Source of the DNA: Cladobotryum mycophilum
Lineage: Eukaryota > Ascomycota > Sordariomycetes > Hypocreales > Hypocreaceae
DNA length: 64,000 nt
Assembly: GCA_036429605.1 (NCBI GenBank)
Contig: CM071589.1
Span: forward strand, 5,332,001-5,396,000
Reading direction: 5' to 3'
Within the stretch, counting starts at the first letter, position 1. The number at the start of each line of letters is the position of its first letter. Under the pieces are notes generated by a model. It had not been told where the DNA came from. It saw nothing but the letters and a program-made list of their open reading frames with translations, and made no database searches. This document shows, piece by piece, positions 11,320-21,700 of this stretch. A program made the translations under genes and the position numbers.

Positions 11320-12718
11320 CTATGTCCTATAGTCACCATTGATGGTAACATATTCATGACTGAAATCGCACGTCCAGTGCACAGTGCTCGCCTTTCCGGT
11401 ACCCAATTTTACCAAAATCTCCAGGTCCTCCATTTCGAGAATCTCGCTCGCTCGGGACTCGTCGACTTGCTCGGGCTCGCCATTCACCAACAGTTTCAAC
11501 TCGGTAGATCCATCCGTGGGGATGAAGGAAACACTCGTGCTTTCGGGGTTGATCTCGGGAATATCGTTGGCAGGCTGGCCAGGGGGAGACGAGTGCGTAG
11601 CCGGCGGCGCAGAGGATACGGCCCCAGTTTGCGTCCTTGCCGTAGAGCGCCGTCTTGACGAGGGGGAGCGGGCAATGGAACGGGCTACTTCGCGGGCAGA
11701 CTCTTCTGTGGCGGCGTTGACGACACGGATGGTGACAAACTTGGTAGCGCCCTCGCCGTCCCGGACGAGATACTTAGCCAGGTCGGCAGAGATGTCTGTC
11801 AAGGCATCCCTAAAGACGGCGTAATCTGCAGATTGTTCTGATGTGACCTCATGCCCGCCAGCAGCACCGTTGGCGAGAATAGCCACAGTATCATTGGTCG
11901 ATGTATCACCATCGATGGTCAGAGCATTGAATGAGCGATCCACGGCGTACTTGAGCAGGGGGTTCATGAGTTTCGGTGCAATAGGTGCGTCAGTCGCCAG
12001 GATGGTGAGCATGGTGGCCAGATTCGGGGCCATCATGCCAGCTCCCTTGGTCATACCGGCAATTTGGTACTCGACCTCGGGGGAGGAAGGAAGCCTGAAC
12101 GATTTGGAGATGAGCTTGGGGAAGGTATCTGTTGTGCAGATGGCCTTGGCGCAGTTGAGCCAGTCATCGTGTGATTCGCCGGCTTTCTGGAATGCCTTGG
12201 GAATAAAGGGCAACATCTTTGTAATGGGCAGCCTGAAATGATATGTCAGTCATTAATGATGTGTTACACTGGGGCCAACGTTCCGTCACATACCTCTGTC
12301 CAATGACACCTGTACTCATGACAATTGTCGAGTACGGGGTGCCAGCATTCGAGTCTGTTAGCAACGCCATATCCGTAGCATCTTTGAGGCCCTGCCAGCC
12401 CGTTACGGCGTTGGCATTGCCCGAGTTCACAATGACGCTCCGCAGTCCTTCATTAGACTCTTGCAGCCTATTGCGGCTAAAGGTAACGGGCGCAGCCTGA
12501 AACTTGTTCTTGGTAAAGACGGCGGCGGCAGAGCACGACCTGTCCGAGGTCACCAGGGCGAGATCACGCTTCTCCGTGTTGCCGGGCTTGATGCCCACGA
12601 GCACGCTCGACACCTTGAAGCCCTGTGGATATTTGCCCGATGTTGGGACATATTTTAGTTTGGCCTGGGGTATTTTGCTGCCGACTTGGGCAGAGTATGC
12701 ACGCTTGAACAACAACAT
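11320..12718 (-). CDS. ARG7: arginine biosynthesis bifunctional protein ArgJ (ornithine acetyltransferase), internal frame slip
   Basis: A mitochondrial enzyme that recycles acetyl groups in ornithine synthesis (EC 2.3.1.35/2.3.1.1). Exons 12718-12294 and 12232-11320 (61-bp intron). The basic N-terminus MLLFKRAYSAQ looks like a mitochondrial presequence. The alpha chain carries VNSGNANAVTG and STGVIGQR. The self-cleavage region MTKGAGMMAPNLATML has the Ala-Thr bond that makes the beta chain, and NALTIDGDTSTNDT follows. The C-terminus CDFSHEYVTINGDYRT is canonical. As read, 445 residues are open, but about 33 residues after SIARSP are out of frame: the conserved LVKTALYGKDANWGRILC segment lies in another frame, bounded by G runs (plus) at 11662-11666 and 11582-11586. 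The first run appears to lack one base; the second lacks two or has one extra. The length stays divisible by three, so an automatic gene model would hide the error. Confidence 0.92.
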
Positions 12719-12847
12719 GGTTTATAGGGAGGCTGGCGTTGAAGCTCTGAGATGTGGACGAGGCTGTTGCTCAGAGCTTTGGTTGCTGATAATTAAATGA
12801 CCCCATTAGACGAATCATGGGTACGGTGCTGTTGGCTGTTGGAGTTG

Positions 12848-12854
12848 TGACTCA
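12848..12854 (+). promoter_or_regulatory. TGACTCA, candidate Gcn4/CPC1 site
   Basis: A perfect general-control element 130 bp upstream of the ArgJ start codon, the position expected for cross-pathway control of an arginine gene. Activity is inferred from sequence and context only. Confidence 0.6.
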
Positions 12855-13096
12855 ATCTGCGCTGGAGTACGGAGTTACATAGGTAGCATGTGCCTACCCT
12901 CTACGCCGTCATCGCAGCAGCATGGTTTGTTTTACCGTCAAGTTGACAATAATGAAAAAATTAAATGAAATAAAAATAAAAATAAAAGGGGGCATTTTAA
13001 ATAATTATTGGAGTATCCATTTTTTTGGTATTTCTAAAAATTCATTTCATACAAGTGAAATCCTATATTGGTCAAGATTTGTCTTTGATAAGTCTT

Positions 13097-13103
13097 TGAC
13101 TCA
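13097..13103 (+). promoter_or_regulatory. second TGACTCA upstream of ArgJ
   Basis: Another perfect copy about 380 bp upstream of the ArgJ start. By chance about one TGACTCA per 8 kb is expected on the two strands together, so a single copy means little; two in one promoter is more suggestive. Confidence 0.4.
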
Positions 13104-13530
13104 CCATCTCAAGGCAACCTCTGACTAGCATTGTTTAATACGAACGCTTCAAGGCAAATGCCGAACATGAAATCGACTGAGTCTAAGCCAAAAATGACAA
13201 TGAGCAAAAAAGAGAAGAAAAAAGAAGAAAGAGAGACAGATGACGTATTTTAAAGATGGGGCCAACAAGGTTTATTTCGTTTGTTAACAATTCATTTCGC
13301 TTGCCGTGAGACTTGATGCATGTACAGTGCGAAGGTTACCACTGTACGGAGAGTATTCTGTACTGCTCCAACGTTGGACCTCACAACAACATTCAACATC
13401 ACGTATGACACTGAAAACTGAAGAAACTGATGCAAGATTTCCCCTTGATTATTCATTGTGAATATTGATCCAACTCCAGCAAGTAACTTGAAACTCAAAG
13501 ATCCCTCATATATCACCTGCTATCAGTTTC

Positions 13531-14052
13531 CTAGACCTTTACAAACTCCCACAATGTTGCTCCATGCTGCTTCCTCACCAGACTCACACCATCATTGGCA
13601 ACAGTCATGCCTCTCAGTGTGTGGTGATAGTAGGGCGTCAGAAGCTGATAGCCTCCCTTGGGATGCCTTCTTGGCGTGAAATACTCCCAGTCCTGCAAGA
13701 CGGAGGCCGACGCACGCATGTTCCACTCCCCGTTGTGGCCCAGGTACCTGCCCGACTTTACGTTGAGGAACCCAAAGTACCCGTTGGCCTCGACGCAGAG
13801 CCAGTGGCACTGCGTATTGCCGTCGTCTTGAATTTCCTGTAGGCGAAGCCTGCCGTTTGCGAGTGTGATTGCGCGGCCGGTGTCCTTTTCTAGAATTATG
13901 TACGTCTCGCCAGGCCAGGGGACGGCATAGCAGCGGCCATCCCAGAGTTCACCGTTGACCGTGGCCGAATCGCCGTGACTACTTGTATAAGGAGTGAAGA
14001 TGGTGGAGCCACTGGTTGAGGTGGCATCGCCTTGGCTTTTTGCGTAACTCAT
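13531..14052 (-). CDS. small beta-trefoil (fascin/ricin-B-like) protein
   Basis: A single-exon gene for 173 residues. After a low-complexity Ser/Thr-rich start, repeated short beta units each end in aromatic or Gly-rich turns: RCYAVPWPGETYIILEKDTG, GYFGFLNVKSGRYLGHNGEW, WEYFTPRRHPKGGYQLL and GATLWEFVKV. This three-fold pattern resembles fungal proteins annotated as fascin-like or ricin-B-like beta-trefoils. No signal peptide or catalytic motif is seen. I chose the Met at 14052 (MSYAKSQ); the frame stays open to 14226, but that extension is rich in Ser, His and Arg and lacks conserved character. A carbohydrate-binding or actin-linked role is possible; neither is shown. Confidence 0.65.
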   Translation of the reverse strand: MSYAKSQGDATSTSGSTIFTPYTSSHGDSATVNGELWDGRCYAVPWPGETYIILEKDTGRAITLANGRLRLQEIQDDGNTQCHWLCVEANGYFGFLNVKSGRYLGHNGEWNMRASASVLQDWEYFTPRRHPKGGYQLLTPYYHHTLRGMTVANDGVSLVRKQHGATLWEFVKV

Positions 14053-15953
14053 GTCGAATGATGTCAAACAAATAACAGTCGATGAGTGAAATGTATATGT
14101 AAAATGGGGCAGACGACGTTGTTGTGAGTTGGATTTGCCTACCTGTGTCGACTCATCACGATGGAAGCATGTGGAAACGACCGCAAGGCTTTCCGCAAGG
14201 CTTGAAATGTACGTACCGCGGATCAATTAGTGAACAGCGGACCAATCAAGTTTGGACCATTCAGAGTGTTAATAGCTTTCACGAAGGATCATTTTGAATT
14301 ATTGAAATGCTTTTGGGGTAAGGTCTAGTTACTATACCTGAACATGCTCTGTAAGTGGACTGTAGATATCATGACTGTGGATGATACAGGGTGGGTCATG
14401 AACGTACCTGTATATTTATTCATTGAGCCGCCTATTTATTTGTACTACTAAGTATGTCGTCATAATAAATATCACTATTAATTATACGTTCTCAATGCTC
14501 GATGCTTTAATGTGGAATCCATACACTGTGAATTCTTTTGGGCATCATGTGTATAACCTGTACGTCGATGAACTACCTAGTATAAATGTCATGCACTTCT
14601 TGGTGGGCCCTTTGCAACGCTTATGCTAAAGGTGTCCTATTATTTGTGCATCAAATTATTGACCAATAGAAATTAAGCATTCTTCCAAATTAAATAAATA
14701 TGGTCGCTCTTTTTTTTAATTCGACTCACGCTGTCATGACTCCTTTTTTGACTTTTTGTTGAGTTGCGGCTGGCTGCTGCCCCTGTGGTTGCCTAGAGGC
14801 TAGAGGTTGCCTGGAGGTTGGAGCTTCCCAAGGCCCTTTTTTACCCACTTGTGCCTGAGGACCCTGAGGGACGTGGATTACCTAAGCTACTGATCTGGCA
14901 GCACCTCTGGAGGCCTATAAAAGCCCGTCCTCCCTCCCACCCTTTCAGTCTTCTTTTCTTCCTTTCTTCTCCATCCAAGTGCACGGGCGTTTTCCTTCTC
15001 CGTGAAGCGATAAGCTGAGAGAGGAATTTTGCTAGTTGAAAACTATACACTGACCACTCCTCATTGGCTTCGGCTGGTGAGGGAATTTTTGGAACCCTTC
15101 AATCTTGACTTTTTGATGGATTTTTGTCTTTCATTGCGGTTGGTCCTTGATGGACTGACGTGAAGAAGGATGCGATGATTGTATTGCGCGTTGATATCGT
15201 TTGATTTGAACGCGTCTTCAGGTTGATGAAAAAAGGCTTGGGTGTGAAGTGAGGCTGCCCGATATTGCAGCCTCATTGAGCTGCTCTAGACACGATAGAT
15301 GGTCAATAGCTCTGCTGCCTCAACCTTGAAGCCCTGTGAGATGCAAGCAAAGATTTGGTAGCACGTAGCTTCTCCGTTGCATTTGACCTGGTGATATGCT
15401 CGTCGCGCACCAAGGTTCTCTTTCTCACCTCTCTTGGTCGTACCCTGTAGTTTTGCACAGTATGTCCAACGTCAAGCAAGATACCTGTGATACTTTATCA
15501 AAATCGCATACTCGCGATAGACAATGTGCTGCTTGCATAGCAATATCTACCATGGCCACCTCTCGTCATCTGCCTTATCCTTTGTCGCACTGAAATTTCG
15601 TAGTCGTTCTGAAGTGTCTGCAAAGCACACACATCTTGGCTTAGCGCGGGGCATTTCCACCAAACAAACTCCATTCCATATTATTTTACAGTGCCAGTGA
15701 CTCAAAGGATTTTAGATTGCCAAACCGCACCGATTTCGCTCACGACAAATCGACTCGTTACTGTAGATTTGCGACGCATCTATTTTGACATCTGAATTCT
15801 AGAGTGTCGATTCTATCCATTCGTCAGAAGACCCAAAGTCGCAAAGTCGCACTCTCGGCCGAATCACCACCAAGGCGCCGCTGCTTGCCCTTTCCCCTCC
15901 AACCCCTCCATTGAACGACCTGGGACGTACGACCGACCTCATCGCAAAATTCC
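14053..15953. other. long spacer and GCD2 promoter
   Basis: About 1.9 kb between divergent genes. It holds AT-rich segments (14430-14720), short pyrimidine tracts (14940-15000) and one TGACTCA site near the GCD2 start. Scattered short open frames show no domain or splice structure that I can support. Confidence 0.5.
15698..15704 (+). promoter_or_regulatory. TGACTCA upstream of eIF2B delta
   Basis: A perfect Gcn4/CPC1-type element about 250 bp before the GCD2 start. eIF2B delta itself controls GCN4 translation in yeast, so feedback would be meaningful, but one 7-base match can occur by chance. Confidence 0.3.
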
Positions 15954-17440
15954 ATGGCGACCGAAACGGGACAGCCTGCGCCCACAGGCGAGGCAGCTGT
16001 AGAAACAAAGGAGCAAACACTCCCTTCCCAAGAGAAGAAGGACCAAAAGCCCGCAAAGGAACAAAAGAGCAAACCCCAAGCTGCTGCACCCGCAGCTGCA
16101 GGTGACGTCGCAGGCGAAAAGAAGCTCTCGGGCGCCGAATTGAAAAAGAAGAAGCAGGAGGAGAAGCAGGCCCGGAGAGCACAGGCAAAGGCTGTCACAA
16201 CACCACAGGCTCCCAGCGCGCCAGCTGCCGCCGATGGCGCAAAGGGCGGCGGCAAGCCAAAGCAGAAGCAGGATGGGCAGCAGGGAGGAGGAGCAGCAGG
16301 AGGAGGAGCAGGACCTCAGCACAGCAAGGCGGCTGCGCGAGCACCTGCGCCGCCATCGGCTCCCAAGGAGGTGAAGCCATCGGTTCCGGAGTGCTTTAGC
16401 CATCTCTCCATGGCCAAGAGGATTAGCATGACACAGGCGGACAAGGATGTCCATCCGATTGTCCTGACGCTGGGACAGCAGATGGCGACGTTTGCTATAA
16501 GTGACAGTATCACGAGGTTAGAGGCTACTCTCCTGGCTTTCAAAAAGGTAAATTTGGCGCTCTCTAATTCTGTTGTCTAGAAAACTGTGTTCTGGAAACT
16601 GTCGTAACTAAGACTTCATTTCAGGTCATCAACTCTTACACAACACCTCACAACACAACCCTGTCTCGCCATTTCACCTCCCACGTCCTTAACCCGCAGA
16701 TCGTCTACCTCACAGCATGCCGGCCCATGTGCTTCTCCATGGGCAACGCCATCCGATGGCTGAAGCTCCAGATCGGCAAGATTGATATTGACGTGGCCGA
16801 CTCGGACGCCAAGAAGGACCTCGCCGAGTCCATCGACACCTTCATCCACGAGCGCGTCACCCTCGCGGACCTCGTCATCGTCAACACCGCCGCCGACATG
16901 GTGGCCACCAACGACGTCATCCTCACCTACGCCCACCACCACCTCGTCGAGCGGGCCCTCCTCAAGGCCCGGTCCGACGGCAAGAAGTTCAAGGTCATCC
17001 TCGTCGACGACCCCTTTGAGCGCGTCGGCCTCGCCCACGCCAAGAAGCTCGCCGCCGCCGGCATCCCCGTGACCTACTCCTCGGACCTCGGTGCCCTGCG
17101 CACCAACCTCCAGGAGTCCACCACCGTGCTCGTCGCCGCCGAGGCCATGTTCAGCAACGGCGCCATGTACGCCAGGGCGGGCACCTGCGACATCGCCAGC
17201 GCCGCCGCCGACTTTGGCGTCCGCGTCATTTCCCTGTGCGAGACCATCAACTTCACCGAGAGGGTGTCCATAGACTCGCTGACGTACAACGAGATTGACC
17301 CGGAGAGGAACACGGACGAGGAGTTTAGGCTGCTCTTTGACACCACGAGGGACAAGTACATTTCTGCCATTGTGACCGAGGTGGGCATCTGCGCGGCGAA
17401 ATCTGTGCCTGCGATTATGAGGAAGTTTGATGAACTGTAG
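15954..17440 (+). CDS. GCD2: translation initiation factor eIF2B subunit delta
   Basis: A regulatory subunit of the guanine-nucleotide exchange factor for eIF2; it senses phosphorylated eIF2 and so sets general translation and the GCN4 response. Exons 15954-16547 and 16625-17440 (77-bp intron, phase 0); 469 residues. The first ~140 residues are low-complexity Ala/Lys/Gln/Pro/Gly with a lysine helix (LKKKKQEEKQARRAQAK). The rest is the IF-2B alpha/beta/delta Rossmann-like domain, with CRPMCFSMGNAIRWLK, DVILTYAHHHLVERALL, VILVDDPFERVG, YSSDLGALR, VAAEAMFSNGAMYARAGT and the C-terminal SIDSLTYNEIDPERN. The shorter N-terminal tail than in yeast Gcd2 is normal for filamentous fungi. The downstream exon is very GC-rich in third positions, which creates long antisense open frames. 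Confidence 0.93.
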
Positions 17441-17919
17441 AAAGCGCACATGTCGTCAAAGTAGAAAAAAAAAGGAAGAAAAAGGGAAATAGATTTGGTA
17501 TTTATGAGCGTTCAAATCATATTGATATTGGTGTTGTGTCGTTATATCTTCCTTTTTTGCTGAGTAGGTGGTTCATCCAAACCTGTGATGAGTGGTGTTT
17601 TTGATATTGGGCTGCAAAACTTGGGTCGAATCATTCATTCCCTTTTCCACAACCTAGAACCCCCCCCCCCTTTCATTCACCAAGGTTTCGTAAGATGAGA
17701 GAAATCATCATTGCCTCAGTCGAATCAAGCCAAGCCGTTCTATTTCCCCCCAGTATATGTACACATCCCCGGCCGTGCCAACCCCAGCCCAGCCTCTCGC
17801 TTGCTCGTGAGCGCAAAAAAGAAAAAGCAAACACCCCTGTGCATCCCATCATATTTCTTTTGTATGTGTGTAATTTTTGTTCCCCCTCTCCCCCTCCATC
17901 CACTTCGTCATCATTCAAT
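17441..17919. other. convergent 3' spacer with C11 run
   Basis: Lies between the 3' ends of GCD2 (+) and the complex I-like gene (-). It contains an uninterrupted run of eleven C (17660-17670) and CT-rich sequence. No gene is seen. Confidence 0.6.
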
Positions 17920-18251
17920 TCAAGCCTCAGCCCGCTGCGCATCCCTCTCCGCCTTCCTCGCCCTCTTCTCCAGCAGGGCCGCCTTGCGCTCCAGCAGCAT
18001 GGCCGTCTGCTTGTCGTCCACGCCCTGGAGCCAGTAACCGAAGCTGCCGCCGCCGACGGCGTACACGGGGTAGGCCCACAGGGAGCTCTTGTTGAAGAAG
18101 GGGCGCATCTCGATGCCGACTTGCCAGAAGCGGACGGCCAGGCCTTTTTACCAGTCCCATGTTAGCAAGAAAAATCCGTAGAGTTGAAGATGGAGAGGGC
18201 TGGGGGGGGGGACGGACCGAAGCAGCTCCAAAAGGCGATGCGGTGCACCAT
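17920..18251 (-). CDS. probable mitochondrial complex I accessory subunit (NUXM / 14-kDa-type)
   Basis: A tiny two-exon gene of 85 residues. Exon 1 is 34 nt (18251-18218) and exon 2 is 18143-17920; the intron (74 bp) contains a run of ten G on the plus strand. The protein begins MVHRIAFWSCFGLAVRFWQ, followed by GIEMRPFFNKSSLWAYPVYA, a glycine-rich hydrophobic segment (GGGSFGYWLQGVDD) and a charged coiled-coil tail (LLERKAALLEKRARKAERD). This matches the small fungal protein annotated as the NADH-ubiquinone oxidoreductase 14 kDa/NUXM subunit; I recall the family from its N-terminus and cannot verify it here. The frame extends upstream to 18428, but the Met at 18251 gives the conserved start. 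An inner-membrane location is expected. Confidence 0.65.
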
Positions 18252-18739
18252 GTTGGGCAATTGATGATCGGGGGGAACTAAATTTGCCGAGAGGAGTTTG
18301 TTTCGGTGCTGGCTCGGATGGGCAATGGGCCGTGGGCGAGCTTCGTGGGAGATTGTTGCGTCACAACTCGATGCTTGAGATGTCGTGATGGTGTTGCAGT
18401 TGGGCAAAGCTGCAATTGTCGGAGTCACATCACGTGACTAATCACGCGACACATATAGCTGTATGTCCTTAAACTCGGTTTGCGGTATGACGTTGACGCA
18501 TTTTTACCATGACAAGCATGCATGTTTTTGGTTAGTAACTTTATTGAGAAGAGTCCATATCTTCAAATCTATTCTACAATGTCTACAATGTAGTTCTTAC
18601 CAAGCCAGATAGTCATTACACAAGGAACCCCCTCCAGCAACTCCTAATGTCACATCATCTCTCGTAACCCCATTCTGTCAAGAAACATTATCCATTGCCA
18701 GAAAAAGTGCATAAAACGCCGTGCCATACAGTTTCAATC
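18252..18739. other. intergenic spacer
   Basis: 5' flank of the complex I-like gene and 3' flank of the sacsin-like gene. It contains a short palindromic stretch around CACGTGACTAATCACGCGAC (18428-18450). No coding sequence is seen. Confidence 0.5.
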
Positions 18740-21700
18740 CTAACCAAACATGTAATTCGCCGCTCTATTGCCATGATTCTCCGCATAGGGAGGTGGTGGA
18801 TCTCGTGGTTCTGCTCCCGGAGGCGGGCGGGTTGCCTGTGGAACAGATGGCGCTGGGCTTGAGGAGCTCTGGGTCCACTGCATTATCTTGGATACCATCT
18901 TCCCCATGTACTGCTGTATAAAGGATTCACTATAAACATGTTAGCTCGCTGAAATTTGAGCAAGTCAAAGGAAATATACTCACGTGTAGTAGCTATGATC
19001 AGCGTTATGATTCGAGACAAGGTTATGAGCCAATTCGTGAGCCAAAACAACCCACCACCATGTGGCCGCCTCAGCCTTGACAACACCTTCGGGTCTATCC
19101 AAGTCCATCGCATGTAACTGAAGGAAATATCGAAGATTGCAGAATATACTGCCGCCGGTATTAAATGCAATAGAACCACCAGACTCGTCGTAAAAGATGT
19201 GAAGAACTTGAGGCCCCGTAGAATAGACACCTCCTACCTCGACAAGCAGTGCAGCAAATATGTTGATGGCGGCGATGTTTGCAGAGAGGAAATCAGCGGC
19301 ATTAACCTTCATATCCCTTGCAACATAAACCTTCATACCGTTTGATGCTTCGGCTGCGAATGTAATGTTCTGCGCCGGCCTCTTGTCACAGTACGTTGCC
19401 TGCTCCTTGACCTCGTTAACTTGCGGCTGTGAGTAGACACCGTTGGACCCGTGAGGCCGAGTAGCATTGATAGCATTCAACAAATTCTGCTGAACCACTG
19501 CTGGGCTGGTTATCCTTCCATCATCTGGCTGTGACTGTCTATCAACGCCCTTCCCGGTTCCTGACGAGCCAGCTTGACCAGTTTGGGGGCTTTCCGTGGG
19601 CTTGTTGAATTGCTCAATCTGCTGCCGAGATTCATCTTCATGAACGGTATCAAGTCCAAGTCGGCGACTCAAGCCAGAGAACAGCCCTCTGCTTCCTCTC
19701 TGCCGGTGGGCCTTATCGACCCCACTGTCATCATCCCATGCGCCAGGCATACTGGCCCGTGATCTTTCTGGACTCTTGGGAGTTTCTCGCGCGGCTTCGG
19801 CAGCACCACCCTGAAGTGCCTTGGTCTGATCTGCTGCAGTGACCTGTTGAGCCCACAGCTTTTCCCTTTCTTGAATCATCTTCTGCTCATCTTCCAAGGC
19901 TTTCCGTCTTGCCTCCTCGGCGATTCTTGCTTCGGCTGCCTTTGCTCGGAGAATTCGGTCCACGTTGTATCCGCGAGCTCTCAGACCATATAGATCCAGA
20001 GTGAGGAACGGCTCAAAGAACAAGTAGGCCTGCTGATTTGGTCTATCGAGTAGCATTTGGCATATCGCCTGGCCAACTTGGTACATGTCAGGTTTTCCAC
20101 CGTCGGCAACGTAAAGAAGCCATGATCCATTTGCATGAGCGGCAGCTGCAGATCTCTTTTCGACATGAGATTGTCTCTGGCCATTGAGTGATCGTCGAAG
20201 AGCCACCGAGCGAACCATTTCTACGCTCAAGTGCTTCTCCAGCCATTTGGCATCATGCTTTATGGCGTCTTTGCGGTAGTTGGCGTACTCGTATAAGAAG
20301 ATCTTTGATCGCTCAATGACATGCTTTCTTAAAGATTCAGCACTCTTGGCGTTCCCTGTATGAGGACCAATTTTCACGTCCTCTTGAACGATGCTGCTTA
20401 GCTTGATTGCACCAAGTTGGAGGTAAAACTTCTCCAAGACGTCTTCCTCTGGTGCGCAGATCAGGTACTCCTTGAAGAGGCGATAGCTGATAATATCGTC
20501 GAGCACCACAATTTGGTTTGCGGAAGCCAACTGATACTGCTTGATAGGGGCTTCTTCTTCATCTAGGTCGGAAGTATTACCCTTGGGTGGCGCGACTAGT
20601 TCTTTGTAGGCCAAGAGACAAGGCAGCGTCTTTAGTTTGCGCCAAAGGTCCTTGTCACGATGGAGTATCTGATAAGCCTCGGCCAACGACTTTAGTAAAT
20701 CAAGATACTTTTCTGGACTTTCCAAAACACTGAGAAGCCTTGCTGGCTCATTACAGGCCATGTAGGCGACTTCTGTTTTCGTTGGTTCACTTTTTGCGCC
20801 GCATTTGAATAGGAATGCATTGGCATCTTGTCCAAAGTCGACAAAATCAAATATGTCGCCATACGTTGACGAAGCCCCGAGATAGGCGCGTGATGGACTA
20901 ATGTGGACCGTCGAGGCACCCGACTTGTCAGAAGACCGCGACAGGCTTGGCCGAGTAACCGGTACAATTGTGGCATTCCTGAGTTTGACCAAGCTGCTTT
21001 CTCCTAGTTCGCTGATCCGGGAGGCAAAGTAGCCAAACAGAGTAACAGCAGATTGCTGATTTTGAGGGGGTTGGCTAGTAGTCGATTTACGCATTCAGCA
21101 ATAGGGGGATCTCTCGCAACGCCGAATTTCTAGAATGTTTGTTAGTTGCCTTTTCTAGTAATAGGGGAATGATTAACTCACATTCGCGTGATCATGAAGG
21201 TCCCTTCTCAGGATATCAAAGCCCAACACTGATGCCTTCTCATTCGTAAAGCATGATGCAGGTGTGACGAGCTTATTACTGCCTTGCAATGGCAATATTG
21301 CTTTCCGGGTGTCATTTAGAAGGAATGCCTGGTACCGATTCGTGTGATGGTTGGCAATGAAATAAGTCATGGCAGAAGCTCTCAAGCCTTCGTCATTCGA
21401 CGCCATCATGTCCACCAACTCAGGGACTGCAGGAAAAGTCCGCAGACCTAGAACAACCAAAAATCGAGCTTCAGGACTGGCTGAGCGAAAGCTCCCGGGA
21501 GGACCCGGCCATTGAAGTATGGGCAGCTGAAGAGTTCGGAGCGAGTCCTTTGGTTCAAACAACTCTGACACCTTGTATAGCTGTTCTGATGCCTTGATGG
21601 GCTCTATGCCTTTGGGACCGGCTTCAGCAGGGCAAAACTTGGTTTCCCGGAGCTTCTTAAGATCTCCCGAGGGAATGTCGTTTTGCACCGATGCAAGGTA

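Larger units (their letters stand above)
12719..13530. other. ArgJ promoter and spacer
   Basis: Upstream region of ArgJ and 3' flank of the beta-trefoil-like gene. It holds two perfect TGACTCA sites (listed separately) and an A/T-rich stretch at 12950-13050. No coding sequence is seen. Confidence 0.5.

Noticed and set aside
16616..17449. 277-residue antisense open frame rich in Gly, Val and Asp
   Set aside because: A mirror of the GC-rich third positions of the eIF2B delta exon; low-complexity and without start or domain logic.
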